Source: Ruminococcus sp. (GTDB taxonomy: Bacteria; Bacillota; Clostridia; Oscillospirales; Acutalibacteraceae). From it: a stretch of DNA of 64,000 nt. Made by a program: the position numbers and the translations under genes. Position 1 is the first letter of the stretch. Every line of letters starts with the position of its first letter. A model generated the notes under the pieces. The model saw only the letters and a list, made by a program, of their open reading frames with translations, was not told the DNA's origin and searched no databases. Below are positions 15,798-27,500 of this stretch, piece after piece. The stretch is from positions 1 to 64,000 of the forward strand of contig JAFQQF010000003.1 of NCBI GenBank assembly GCA_017411385.1, read 5' to 3'.

Positions 15798-17465
15798 ATG
15801 CTTGAAATTGGCTCACTTGTCGATGGTAAGTATAAAATACTGAATAAAGTCGGGCAAGGTGGTATGAGTGTTGTTTATCTTGCTATGAACGAAAAAGCAA
15901 ATAAGCAATGGGCAGTAAAAGAGGTTCGTAAAGATGGTGTTTTGGATTTCGAATCAGTCAAACAGGGCTTGGTTGCGGAAACCGACATATTAAAAAAATT
16001 AAGCCACCCGAACCTTCCCAGTATCATTGATGTTATTGATACAGAGGACTCGTTTATTATTATTATGGACTATATTCAGGGTAACTCCTTGAACAGAGCT
16101 TTAGAAGAATTCGGAGCTCAGCCGCAAGAGATGGTAATTGCATGGGCAAAACAACTTTGTGATGTTCTTGGATATTTACACAGTAGGACACCGGCGATTA
16201 TTTATCGTGATATGAAGCCCTCAAATGTTATGCTGAAACCAGACGGGAATATCACGCTGATTGATTTTGGTACAGCTCGTGAATATAAAGAAAAAAACTT
16301 AGCTGACACAACCTGTCTCGGTACGGTTGGTTATGCAGCTCCAGAGCAGTTTGGAGGTATGGGACAGACGGATGCACGAACCGATATCTATTGTTTAGGT
16401 GCAACGCTTTACCATCTTGTTACAGGAATGAACCCCTGTGAACCGCCTTATGAAATAAAACCAATTCGTGAGATCAACCCGACTCTATCCAGTGGGTTAG
16501 AAAGAATCATTCTAAAGTGTACGCAACGCAATCCCGAGGATAGATATCAATCTTGTGCAGAGCTTATGTATGCACTTGAACATTACGAAGAGATTGATGA
16601 TGTTCACCGAAAAAAGCAAAAAAAACAATTAGGCACGTTTATTCTTACTGTTGCAATGACTGTTGTCTTTGCATTTGTGTCTCTTTGGGGATACATAGCC
16701 GCCGAAAATAAAAAGAGCGAAAACTATGAAGTTATCTTGAAATCAGCGGAATCTGTGGATGATTACTACGAAGCAATTCTGACAGATCCTACAAAAGTTG
16801 CCGCGTATTTGCAGTTTAATAAATTCTTGACTGATGATTTTGCTTTGTCCAAAGAAGAAGGGCAACAGCTTTTGAAACTTCAAATTGGTCTTGATAAGAA
16901 AAATGCAAGTGGTTTTTCTGAGAATGTAGAAGTTCTTGAGCAACTCAAGAAGGAAGATCCTGAGGGGTATCAAAATGTTTGCTATGAAATTGGTCAGTCT
17001 TTTCTGTTCTACTATGATGTGAAGGTTGACAGAGATCGGTACTCAAATGCTTCAAAGTGGTTTGAGGATGCTAAGGAAAGTTATCCTATTGCAGGAATCT
17101 ATTGTGATATTTCAAATTGCCTCGAACTTATCAATCAGTACAATGGTTCTAAGATTAAGCAGACAGAAAAAATGTATGAAGAGTATGGCAAACTCTGGAC
17201 AATGATTTCAGAACTAAAAATAAAAGCTGATGAGTTTGACAGTGTTGACTCTAAACTTCAAGTTTGGAATGAGATTGAAAGTATGATCAATACTAATATT
17301 GCTCCTTTCCTTGAAGTTACAACTCAAGAAGAGATGATTGAATTACTTAATACGATTTCTTCGGATGCAGACAAGGTTAACAAATCTGTGCTTGAGGAAG
17401 ATGTCAAAGCATTACAGTCGTCGATTACAGATACGATCAAAAAGATTGAATCTGCTAAAGTGTAG
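15798..17465 (+). CDS. Membrane Ser/Thr protein kinase 1 (Hanks type) with extracellular helical domain
   Basis: 555 residues. Kinase domain about 8-265: glycine loop GQGGMSVVY, WAVKEV with the ATP lysine, catalytic loop IIYRDMKPSNVML (Tyr replaces the usual His of HRD), LIDFGTAREY, and the APE-type motif GYAAPEQFGG with TDARTDIYCLG. One membrane helix (about 277-297) leads to an extracellular alpha-helical region of about 250 residues with TPR-like spacing, instead of PASTA repeats. It therefore probably senses something other than muropeptides. It forms a pair with the upstream PP2C. Confidence 0.92.
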   Translation: MLEIGSLVDGKYKILNKVGQGGMSVVYLAMNEKANKQWAVKEVRKDGVLDFESVKQGLVAETDILKKLSHPNLPSIIDVIDTEDSFIIIMDYIQGNSLNRALEEFGAQPQEMVIAWAKQLCDVLGYLHSRTPAIIYRDMKPSNVMLKPDGNITLIDFGTAREYKEKNLADTTCLGTVGYAAPEQFGGMGQTDARTDIYCLGATLYHLVTGMNPCEPPYEIKPIREINPTLSSGLERIILKCTQRNPEDRYQSCAELMYALEHYEEIDDVHRKKQKKQLGTFILTVAMTVVFAFVSLWGYIAAENKKSENYEVILKSAESVDDYYEAILTDPTKVAAYLQFNKFLTDDFALSKEEGQQLLKLQIGLDKKNASGFSENVEVLEQLKKEDPEGYQNVCYEIGQSFLFYYDVKVDRDRYSNASKWFEDAKESYPIAGIYCDISNCLELINQYNGSKIKQTEKMYEEYGKLWTMISELKIKADEFDSVDSKLQVWNEIESMINTNIAPFLEVTTQEEMIELLNTISSDADKVNKSVLEEDVKALQSSITDTIKKIESAKV

Positions 17466-17481
17466 GGGGAGGCAACAATAA

Positions 17482-18000
17482 ATGACTTATGATATTTACA
17501 GATACATATTTATTGGAGCTGCCATCCTTTGCGGCGTAATGTTTATAGTATCGGTATTAGTATTTATATTCCTTAATATACCTAAGGTGGTTAGTGACCT
17601 TTCAGGTGCAACTGCTCGCAAAGCAATTAAAAATATCCGTGAGCAGAACGAAGCTTCGGGAGATAAATCCTACAAAGTCAGTGCCTTTAACGAGGCACGT
17701 GGTAAGCTTACAGACAAAATTTCACCTTCTGGTAATGTTATTCATCAATATCAAGCTCAGATGCGTGGTATTGATACAACAAAAATTGATACACAAGAAT
17801 TACATATTGATGAACCTGCAAGTCAGACAACTGTTCTGGATAATGCGGGTGTTGGCGAAACAGTAGTTCTTACAGAAACAATGCCTACCGGTGAAACAAC
17901 AGTATTGAGTGACGTTTCAAGCGGTTCAGCATTTACTATTGAATATGAAATTACCTTCATTCACACCAATGAGATAATAACTGTGGAGGCGATCGGATGA
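17482..18000 (+). CDS. Membrane-anchored protein with three T-T-V-L-type motifs
   Basis: 172 residues behind GGGGGAGG. One N-terminal membrane helix (about 8-33), then a soluble, presumably cytoplasmic tail. The tail holds QTTVLDN (about 114), ETVVLTE (about 126) and ETTVLSD (about 137), spaced by about 11 residues. The same core appears before the FHA domain of the protein at 45828 and in the kinase at 30620. Lying directly after a kinase gene, it is a plausible phospho-acceptor scaffold recruiting FHA proteins to the membrane. The function is inferred; no family recognised. Confidence 0.7.
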   Translation: MTYDIYRYIFIGAAILCGVMFIVSVLVFIFLNIPKVVSDLSGATARKAIKNIREQNEASGDKSYKVSAFNEARGKLTDKISPSGNVIHQYQAQMRGIDTTKIDTQELHIDEPASQTTVLDNAGVGETVVLTETMPTGETTVLSDVSSGSAFTIEYEITFIHTNEIITVEAIG

Positions 18001-18530
18001 ACAGAAAGCAAGTAGACAGTATATGGATGGGAGTTTCAGTTTTCTTTTTCCTACTTTTATCTGTCAGTTTTCTGCTAATGCCAATAGGAAACGAAACTTC
18101 TGCTGAGGGTATTTCGATTTATTCTTTCATTGCAGGTCTTGTGTTTTGGATTTCCCTTATTATGGGAATTGTTACTCAATGCATCTTGGCTTACCGCAGA
18201 AAAACTTGGTATGTAATGAACCGTGCCAGAAAAGTTAGATCTACACAAAGAATAGGATTGTTTTCCTTTTTTGAAAATACTTATGCAGCTGTTGCAGATG
18301 TAGTTGCTATCATTAGCTTGATAGGATTGATAATTGCATTGTTTGCAACACAGGGAATAGGATATATTTGTTATGTTCTGTTTTCTTTGTTTGTTTTCTC
18401 TTTCAGTATGCATTGTATATTGAACGGAAAAATTTATTATCATGTTGTTTATCAGAATAAGTTGCTCCAAACTATTGAAAAAGAACGAGCAAACTCATCC
18501 AAGGAAGAAAGGAAAGAGAGAAATGGTTAA
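17997..18530 (+). CDS. Four-helix membrane protein of unknown function
   Basis: 177 residues; the ATG overlaps the previous stop (ATGA), so the two are translationally coupled. About four hydrophobic segments (residues 10-30, 42-65, 98-118, 122-142) and a basic, Lys/Glu-rich C-terminal tail. No family recognised. Its stop overlaps the start of the giant surface protein, suggesting a role in the same envelope complex. Confidence 0.7.
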   Translation: MNRKQVDSIWMGVSVFFFLLLSVSFLLMPIGNETSAEGISIYSFIAGLVFWISLIMGIVTQCILAYRRKTWYVMNRARKVRSTQRIGLFSFFENTYAAVADVVAIISLIGLIIALFATQGIGYICYVLFSLFVFSFSMHCILNGKIYYHVVYQNKLLQTIEKERANSSKEERKERNG

Positions 18531-21500
18531 GATGAAGAGATTATTATCATCTAAACTTTTGTCAGTGCTTTTAGCGTTTTTAATACTCATAGGTGTGGTT
18601 CCTCCTGCCTTTGTTAATGCTTTAGCTGCTGTTGACTCCTTCGGTACAATTGAAGCATTAGTTTGCGGTGGAACGTTAGATAGTAGCGCAGATGTTGTTA
18701 CTTTTAGTACAGGCTGCGAGCTTGAATGGTCTCCTGCTAATGCCGAAGTTGGCAGATGGACCGATGGATGGTGGGTAGGTATAAAAGTAACGGCGCCTGA
18801 AGAGGCTGATATTGAAAATGCTTCCTATCAGAATAAAACATCTACCGGTTGGGGAGAGAAGAAAGCTTTTAAGAAGTACAGAGACTCTAATGATGAATCT
18901 GCTACACAATATATTACTTTGTGGGGGATTGTAAACGAGGGCTATATCAATGACGCTATTGTTAATGGCAAAGAGTATCTCGAGTATGGCTATCAGTTCG
19001 ACTGGAATGGTGATGGTATTTACGAGCAGCCTGTTTCTATGAGAGTTGATCCGCACAACATTACCTTGAGCAAGGATGGTGTGCAGGTTTATCCTGCAAC
19101 AAACGATCTTGCAACAGTTGAGGGTATTACTGAGGGTATAACAGTTAATGCTGATGATAAAAACGTCGTAGTTGTAGAAAACACATCTATGGTTGAATTG
19201 GTGTGGGTTGAGGCAGACGAGAATATAGGCAGAACCTCTGATGGTTGGTGGATAGGTTACAACGTTATTGCTCCTGATGGTTGGAACAGGGAAAAAGCAA
19301 GTTACCAGTATAAAACTTCAACTGGCTGGGATACTACCAACACACAGTCTTTTAACGCAAATAAAGATACAGATAATAGCATTCAGGTATGGCGTCTTAT
19401 TAATGAAACTTACCTGAATAGTGCTGTTGCTAATAACAAAAACGTAAATTACATTACTCGTTATGACTGGGACGGCGACGGTGTTTATGAGCAGATTGTT
19501 CATCTCAAAATAGTTCCCTCCAAGGTTGTTCTCAAAGCAGAGAATGGCGAACAGGTTTATCCTTATCTTGGAACAGTCACTCCCTTGACCGGTGGTACTA
19601 TTGTCGGAAATACTTCAAATCTTGAACTTCGCATTGAAGAAACAACATTAAATTGGTCTCCTGCAAACTCCGATATTGGACGTGATACTGATGGTTGGTG
19701 GGTAGGTATGTATGTTACTGCGCCCGAAGGTTATACAGCAGATCAGTTGAATGCGGCTTCTTATAATAGAAGAGTTACCAGTTCTGTAACAGAGAGTGGC
19801 TGGGGCGAGTATCAGAAGGTTTTATTCAAAGATTCCAAAGATACCGATCGCGGAATCCAGATGTGGATGGTAATCACTCCTGCACTTGTTGAAAAATATG
19901 AAGGTCTTAATAAGAATATTGCGACTGAGTATGTCTTTGACTGGGATGGAAACGGAACTAACGATCAGACAATTACAATGTCTGTTGTTCCCAGCGATAA
20001 GATTGTACTTAACAAGGTTGAGCAAACAGGATTCGCTTTTGTTGAACCGAATCCTGTTGATAAATGGGTAGGTGCGACCTACACCAATACAGCATCCGGC
20101 GGACAGGGAACAGGCTCTGTTGTATATGAGATTACTTCTGGTTCTGATGTTGCTGATGTTGATGCTGAAACCGGTAAACTTACCTTTAAGAAGGTTGGCA
20201 CCGTTCAGGTTACTGCAACTAAGCTTGCAGATGATACCTATGCTGAGACTACAGCTACATATACTGTAAAGGCTATCAAATATCCTCAGGATACATTTAA
20301 ATTTGAAAACTCCAACTCAAATATTACTGTTGAATTTAGCGATGGCTCTTACACTAATACAGCGTTCGGCGGAAGTGGTGAAGGTGAGATAACATACTCC
20401 ATTGTTTCCGGTAGCGACGTATCAACAATCGATAAGAATACCGGTAAGGTTACGTTCATTAAAGCAGGCGAAGCTACAATCGTAGCTAAAAAGGCTGAAG
20501 ACAAGCACTATACTGAAACAACCGCAACCTATACTCTAAAAATTGAGAAGTCCGATCAGGAGCCTCTAAGTTTTGAGTATGTTGGTTCTTCTACCATTAC
20601 CTATAGCCCCAATCCACAGAAAGTTGTAACTGTAAGCGGCGGAAATGGCAATGGTGAAGTAGCATATTCTATCATTAGCGGTAGTGAATATGCTGAAATT
20701 AACAAGAATACCGGTGAAGTAACTACCATAAAAGCAGGTGGAGTATTTACAATTCAGATTGATAGAGACGGTGATGATGGCTATAACGCCGCAACACCCG
20801 TTACTTTTGTCATCTCCGTTGACTATGCTGAGCAAAACGGATTTGCGTTTGCAGTTGCAGAACCTGAGAGTTTTACATTCAACGATTATAAGATGTTTGA
20901 AAATCGTGCAAGTGGTGGTGAGAGTACTGGAGAAATAACTTATGCTTTCGCAGACGCAGAATCTGCTGATATTGCTGAAATCAACGCAGCAACTGGCGAA
21001 GTTTCTATTAAAGCTGCCGGCACAATTAACGTGATTGCTACAAAAGCAGGCGATGAATGCTATAAAGCTGCTACGGCTGAATATTCTTTAACTATCGAGA
21101 AAGATACCCCTGAGTTTACTGTTAGTGATGTAAACCTTATCTATGGCGTTAAAGAATATCAAATTGATATTAAAACAACACTTGGCGGTTCCGGTGCCTA
21201 TACATATGCAATTGAAGGAACAAATGAAATCGGAGCCTCTGTTGATGTAAACGGAAAAGTAACCTTTGCTGATTCTGAAGAAAAAGTTGGTTCAATCACA
21301 ATCAGTGTCAAAAAGGAAGCTGATAATCAGTATTGCGAGTGTGAAAAGAGCTTTACATTGAGAGTTTCTTATCATGAGGCAACAGCTCAACCTGTTTTAG
21401 ATGGCTCTACTAAAAATCAATCAGGTTGGTATACAGATGTCGTTACAATCAAAGCTCCTGATGGATATAAGATCAGTTGTTCAAATGAGCTATCCAATAC

Positions 21501-24500
21501 TGTTTGGACTGATACTGTTATTGTAAATACTGAAGGTGATAGTTCTAAGACAGTTTATCTGAAGAAGGGCAACGAGATTACCGATGCTATTCCTTTTGAA
21601 AGCATCAAAATCGATACTGAAACCCCAACAGATGTTAATATCAGATATGATACTCCGTTCCTTGATAAGCTGTTGAATACAGTTACATTTGGTATTTACA
21701 AGTTGGAAACTGTGAGCGTAACACTCACAGCTAAAGATACAACTTCAGGTGTTGACTACTTTACTTATGATATTGGAAACGGCGATATTGTTGTCAATAA
21801 AGCAGATTTTACAAAGAAAGAGAATGGTGTTGCCGAATATACCTTTGCGATTTCTGCACAGTACAGAAACAAGGTGACTATGACTGCAACTGATGTTGCA
21901 GGTTGGACTTCAGAACTTACTGAAACCAAGCATATTTTAGTTGTCGATACTGTATCACCAGAGCTTGAAGTAAAGTATGATTTTGATAAGGAAAAAACTT
22001 TAGGCGACATTATTTACTCCAATGGGGATGTGACAGTAAAATTTGAAATCAGCGAAGATAACTTTGATCTTCGTGCAAGTAACCCTGTCTTTAAGGTTGG
22101 AGCTATGACTGTTTCTCTGACATGGATCTACGATGAGGACACGAAAGTCTGGAAGGCAGAGCAGCTTCTTTCAGGTGACAACACATATGACTTGTCACTC
22201 CACTTTACTGATATCTCCGGCAATGAGATGGTACAGAATAATGGAACGATGCAGTATGAGCAGAAGATTATTATTGATGGTGTCAATCCCGTAATCACAA
22301 GCAAATATCAGCCGGCAGATCCGTTAAAGGATAATATATTTAATGCTGACCGTGAGGTAACATTTACAATCACTGAGAGCAACTTTAATGCCAATGATGT
22401 GGTTCTTACAGTGACAGCAAAGGATATAACTGATGCAGATGTGGATGTTATATCCAAGGCATACTCGGAATATGCTCAGAATCCTGATAATTGGACAAAG
22501 ATTGAAAACAATATTCACACTATTAATCTTCCCGTATTTGATATTGATGCGATTTACGCAGTAGATATTGCGTATACCGATCTGGCTTGTAACGAGGCAA
22601 AAGACTACAAGACGGATAGTTTTGTTATCGATAAGACTGGTGCTACCGACCTCAAGATTGAATACAGCACATCAGTTATTGATAAGATAATTGAGGCAGT
22701 AACATTCGGATTCTACAAAGCAGAGGTTAACGTAACAGTAACAGCAGAGGATATTACCTCCGGTGTGGATTACTTTGTAATCAACTACAATCAGAACGAC
22801 GGAGCGAATAATTCCAATAAAGCTGATTATGTAACAGAGAAACTGACAGCAACACAGGATGCAAACAGCAAAAATGTGTTCACAGCAACTCACACAATAA
22901 CTTCTGAAGCACGCGGAAGTGTATCAGTTCAGGTTGTTGATGAAGCAACCAACAGATCGGAAAAAGAAGATAAGTACGTATTTGTAGCTGATACAATTGC
23001 TCCCGGACTTACTTACAAGTATACCTTTACTGATAATCAGGTAAGAGAATACAATGACATATACTACACTCAGGGTGACACTAAGGTAGAGTTTACTATC
23101 GAAGAAGCAAACTTCGATCTCAGTCTTAAGACCGCTGAAGATGAAACAGTAGCTCCTGCTCCTATTCTTACAGTAAACGGAGTTGCTCAGGATGTTACCT
23201 GGACACAGACCGAAGGAACAGATAAGTGGACAACAGACGTTACATTGAGCGGCAACGGAGACTATGTAATTGCACTTGCCTATACAGATCGTTCCAGCAA
23301 TGCTATGGAAACCTACACTAAGGAAGTACATATCGATAATGTAGCTCCTGTATTCGATGTTACTTATGATAACAACGATGCAAGAAATGAAAACAATTAT
23401 AAGGCTGACAGAGAGGCAACCGTTAAGGTTACAGAGCATAACTTCAAAGCAGAAGAAGTAGTTCTCACTGTTACTGCAGAGGATATCACCGGAACAGGAG
23501 TGGATGTTTCTTCTAAGGGTTATGCAGATTATGCAAAGAATGCGGCAAACTGGACACAGAATGGCGATGTATGGACTCTGATTTTACCTGAGTTTGATAT
23601 CGATGCAGGCTATTCAGTAGAGCTTGGGTACACAGACCTTGCAGAAAACACAGCAGATTCTTATACAGCGTACTTTGTAATTGATAAGACGGTTCCTTCT
23701 GATATTCAGATCGAATATAGTTCTCAAATTAACTTCTGGGAAAAGGCACTTAATGCTATAACCTTTGGATATTATTCATATAAGGATAATGTAACAGTTA
23801 CACTTACTGCTGATGATGTTATCTCCGGAGTGGATTTCTTCACATGGAGTTATACACAGGAAACAAATACAAGCAGTAAAAACAAGACAGATGATACAAA
23901 GGTAATCAGCAAAGAGGATATAACTTATTCTGAGAATGGAAAAACAGCAACAGCATCATTTGTAATTGATGCACAGGCAAGAGGATACATTTCAGTAGAT
24001 GTAACTGATAAAGCCGGCAATACAAGTGGTAAGACAGATGCAGACAGAATAAATGTTGTTGATAATGTTGCCCCTACGAGAAAGGTAAGTTATGATCCGG
24101 AGAGAATTCTTGATGCTGCCACCTTGACAGATGTAGCAGATTTTGCAGAAGGCGATAACGTAATTCTGTACTATAAAAATTCTGCAGTTGTAACATTCAC
24201 AATTGATGAAGCAAACTTCTACTCAGAAGATGTAGAAATTAAGGTGAATGGAGAGAAGAAGGTTCCTGCTGACTGGAAGCAGAACGGAGATGTATGGATC
24301 GGAACCGTAACAATCAGTGGCGATGGAGATTATGAAGTCACAATGACTTATACAGATCGTTCGACTAACGAAATGATTGCATACAAATCACAGAAGATTG
24401 TTATCGATGCAACAGTTCCTACAATCGAAGTACAGTATGATAATAATAGTGCACTTAACACCAACAATTATAAGGAAGACAGAACAGCAACAATAACAAT

Positions 24501-27500
24501 TGTTGACCATAATTTCAGAGCTGATGATGTTAAGGCAACAGTAACAGCTGTTGATATACAGGGAAACCTTGTTACAGTGATGGATTATGCTGAGTATCTG
24601 AGCGATCGTGCTAACTGGATATCTACAGGAGATACTCATATCGCAGAAATTACATATTCAACCGATGCTGTATATACCTTTGATATTGAATACAGCGACC
24701 TCATCGGTAATGCAGCTGCAGACTATGCTAAGGAAGAATTTGTAATTGACCATGATGCACCTACCGACCTCAAGATTGAATACAGTACATCAGTTATTGA
24801 TAAGATAATTGAGGCAGTAACATTCGGATTCTACAAAGCAGAGGTTAACGTAACAGTAACAGCAGAGGATATTACCTCCGGTGTGGATTACTTTGACTGG
24901 GCCTATACCAAGGAAGCTGATACCAGTGATAAGAATACAGATGATCATGGTGAAAGAATCAGTACAGAAGATATCGCTTACGATAACAACGGAATGACTG
25001 CAACAGCTATGTTTAAGATTCCTGCAAATGCAAGAGGATATATTTCTGCAACTGTGACCGATAAAGCAGGAAACTTGGATTCTAAGGTTGATAACAAGGA
25101 AATCATCGTTATTGATAATATTGCTCCTACAGTTACTGTTAAGTATGAGGCGGACGATGCGAATACTAAGGTTCAGTTTACTGATGAGAATCAGGTAACA
25201 GTAGATACCTTTGATAAGGCAACAACCGCTTACTATAACGGAAATGTTACTGCAGAGATTGTTATCAATGAGGCGAATTTCTTTGAAGGTGTTGAGGCTG
25301 AAGACGGTGTGATTCACAATGTTGGCATCAGGCTTACGAAAACTGACGACAACGGAAAGAAGACCTTTATCGAATATCTGCCTGCTGGTGCTGTTCAGAT
25401 GTATGATGACGCAACTGCACAGTATATTAAGTGGACTACATCCGGTGACGAACACACCTTCAGTATTAACTATGCAGACAGCGCTGATTATGTTTTAGAA
25501 ATCGAGTATACTGATCTATCTGCAAATAATGCAGATATTTCTGCAAATGACGGCAACGCTGCTGTTAAGTCTTATAAATCTAAGACCATAACTGTGGATA
25601 AGGTTGCTCCTGTTATATCTGTAGTATACGGCAACAATGCGGTTGTTCACACTATAGAGCATAGAGATTATTTTGATGCAGAGCAGACAGCAACAATCAC
25701 CGTTGAGGAACATAACTTCCGTGCAGATGATTTTGTTGCAACTGTTATTGCTAAGGATATTCTTGATAACGACGTAAGTGTTGAAGACTTTATGTTAACC
25801 TTGTCCGATGATTCCAAGTGGATTAAGCGAGGCAATACCAACACAATCACAATTAAGTATTCTGTTGATGCAAATTACAGCTTTGACTGTGAGTACGAAG
25901 ATCTTGCCCAGAATACAGCCGCTGATTATGACACAGACCTCTTTACAGTTGATACAACTGCACCTGAGAATCTGACTGTTACATATAGCACCAGTATTCT
26001 TGATAAGATTCTTGAATCAATTACTTTCGGTTATTACAATGCAGAAATGACTGTAACCATTACTGCCGAGGATGATATAGCTGGTGTGTATTACTTCGCA
26101 TATAGCTATATCAAGAGCGAAGGAGTAAGCGATGTTAATACAGAGCTTATCAACGATAAGATAGAGGATGCTAACAACAGAATTGTTCACGATGGTAAGA
26201 AGTCTACCACAAGCTTTGTTATTCCTAAGTTACTGAATACAAATGATAATCAGTTTAATGGTACTGTTAAGTTTACAGCATTTGACCGTTCTGAAAATAA
26301 CACAGAAAAGGTAGACAACAGAAGAGTTGTTGTTGATAACATTGCTCCTACTGCAACGATTACCTATAATCAGCCAGTACAGAATGCAAACAGTATTTCA
26401 TATTATGATGGAAATATTGCTGCTAAGATTGTTATCAATGAAGCAAACTTCTATAAAGAGGATGTTGTTGTTAGGGTTACACGCGATGGTGCAAATTATC
26501 CTATAACTGTTAACTGGATTGATGCTAGTGTGGATATCCACACAGGAACCTTTACTCTTACTGAGGATGGTGATTATGTCGTTACAGTAGGATATAAAGA
26601 TCGTTCTGACAATGAAATGACAGCATACACATCTAACCGTCTGACACTCGATACTAAGGCACCTACGGTATGTGTGTCTAACATTAAGTTTAACACTGCA
26701 AGCAAAGATGAAAAGTATGGATTTACTATTACAGCGAGCGATACTAACTTTGATGCAACATCCTTTAATCCCGTTCTTACTGCTACAATCAGAAATGAGG
26801 ATGGCGGTTATAGAACAAAGACAGTATATCTCGGAGAAATGAATACTGTTGAGGCAGGAAAGACTTACGCTTTTACAGTCGATAATTTGGAAGAGGATGC
26901 TTTTTATTCTCTCTCTTGCACACTAAAAGATATGTCTGGAAATCAGTGTTCTAAGCTCGTTCTTAGTGATGGTAATGAGTATGATAACGTTAGTTTCTCT
27001 ATCAACAGAAATGGTTCTACCTTTGCTGTTGATAAGAATACAGATATGCTTGTTAATCAGTATTATGTTTATAGTGTGGACGCAGATGTAGTTATCGAAG
27101 AAGTCAATGTGGATCCTATTGAAACTTATGTGGTTAAGCTTAATGGTGAAGTGTTGACTGAGGGTACTGATTACACCTCTGTTTTGTCTGATAGGACAGG
27201 AGAATGGAGTAAGCGTACCTATGTTATCTCCAAGGAACTCTTTAACTCTGAAGGTGAATACAGCATTGTTGTTGAGTCTACAGATAAAGCAGAAACAACC
27301 GCTTACAGTGATGTTAAAAACCTAAATGTTTCTTTCGTTGTGGATCAGACTGCACCAGTACTAACTATCAGCGGACTTGAAAATGGTGGTCGTTATCAGG
27401 TTGAACAGCAGACTGTAACTGTAATTCCTACTGATGATGGTGGTAGACTTTACAGTATTAAGGTTGTTGCAATGAATTCTAACGGAGAACCTCTTAAGGA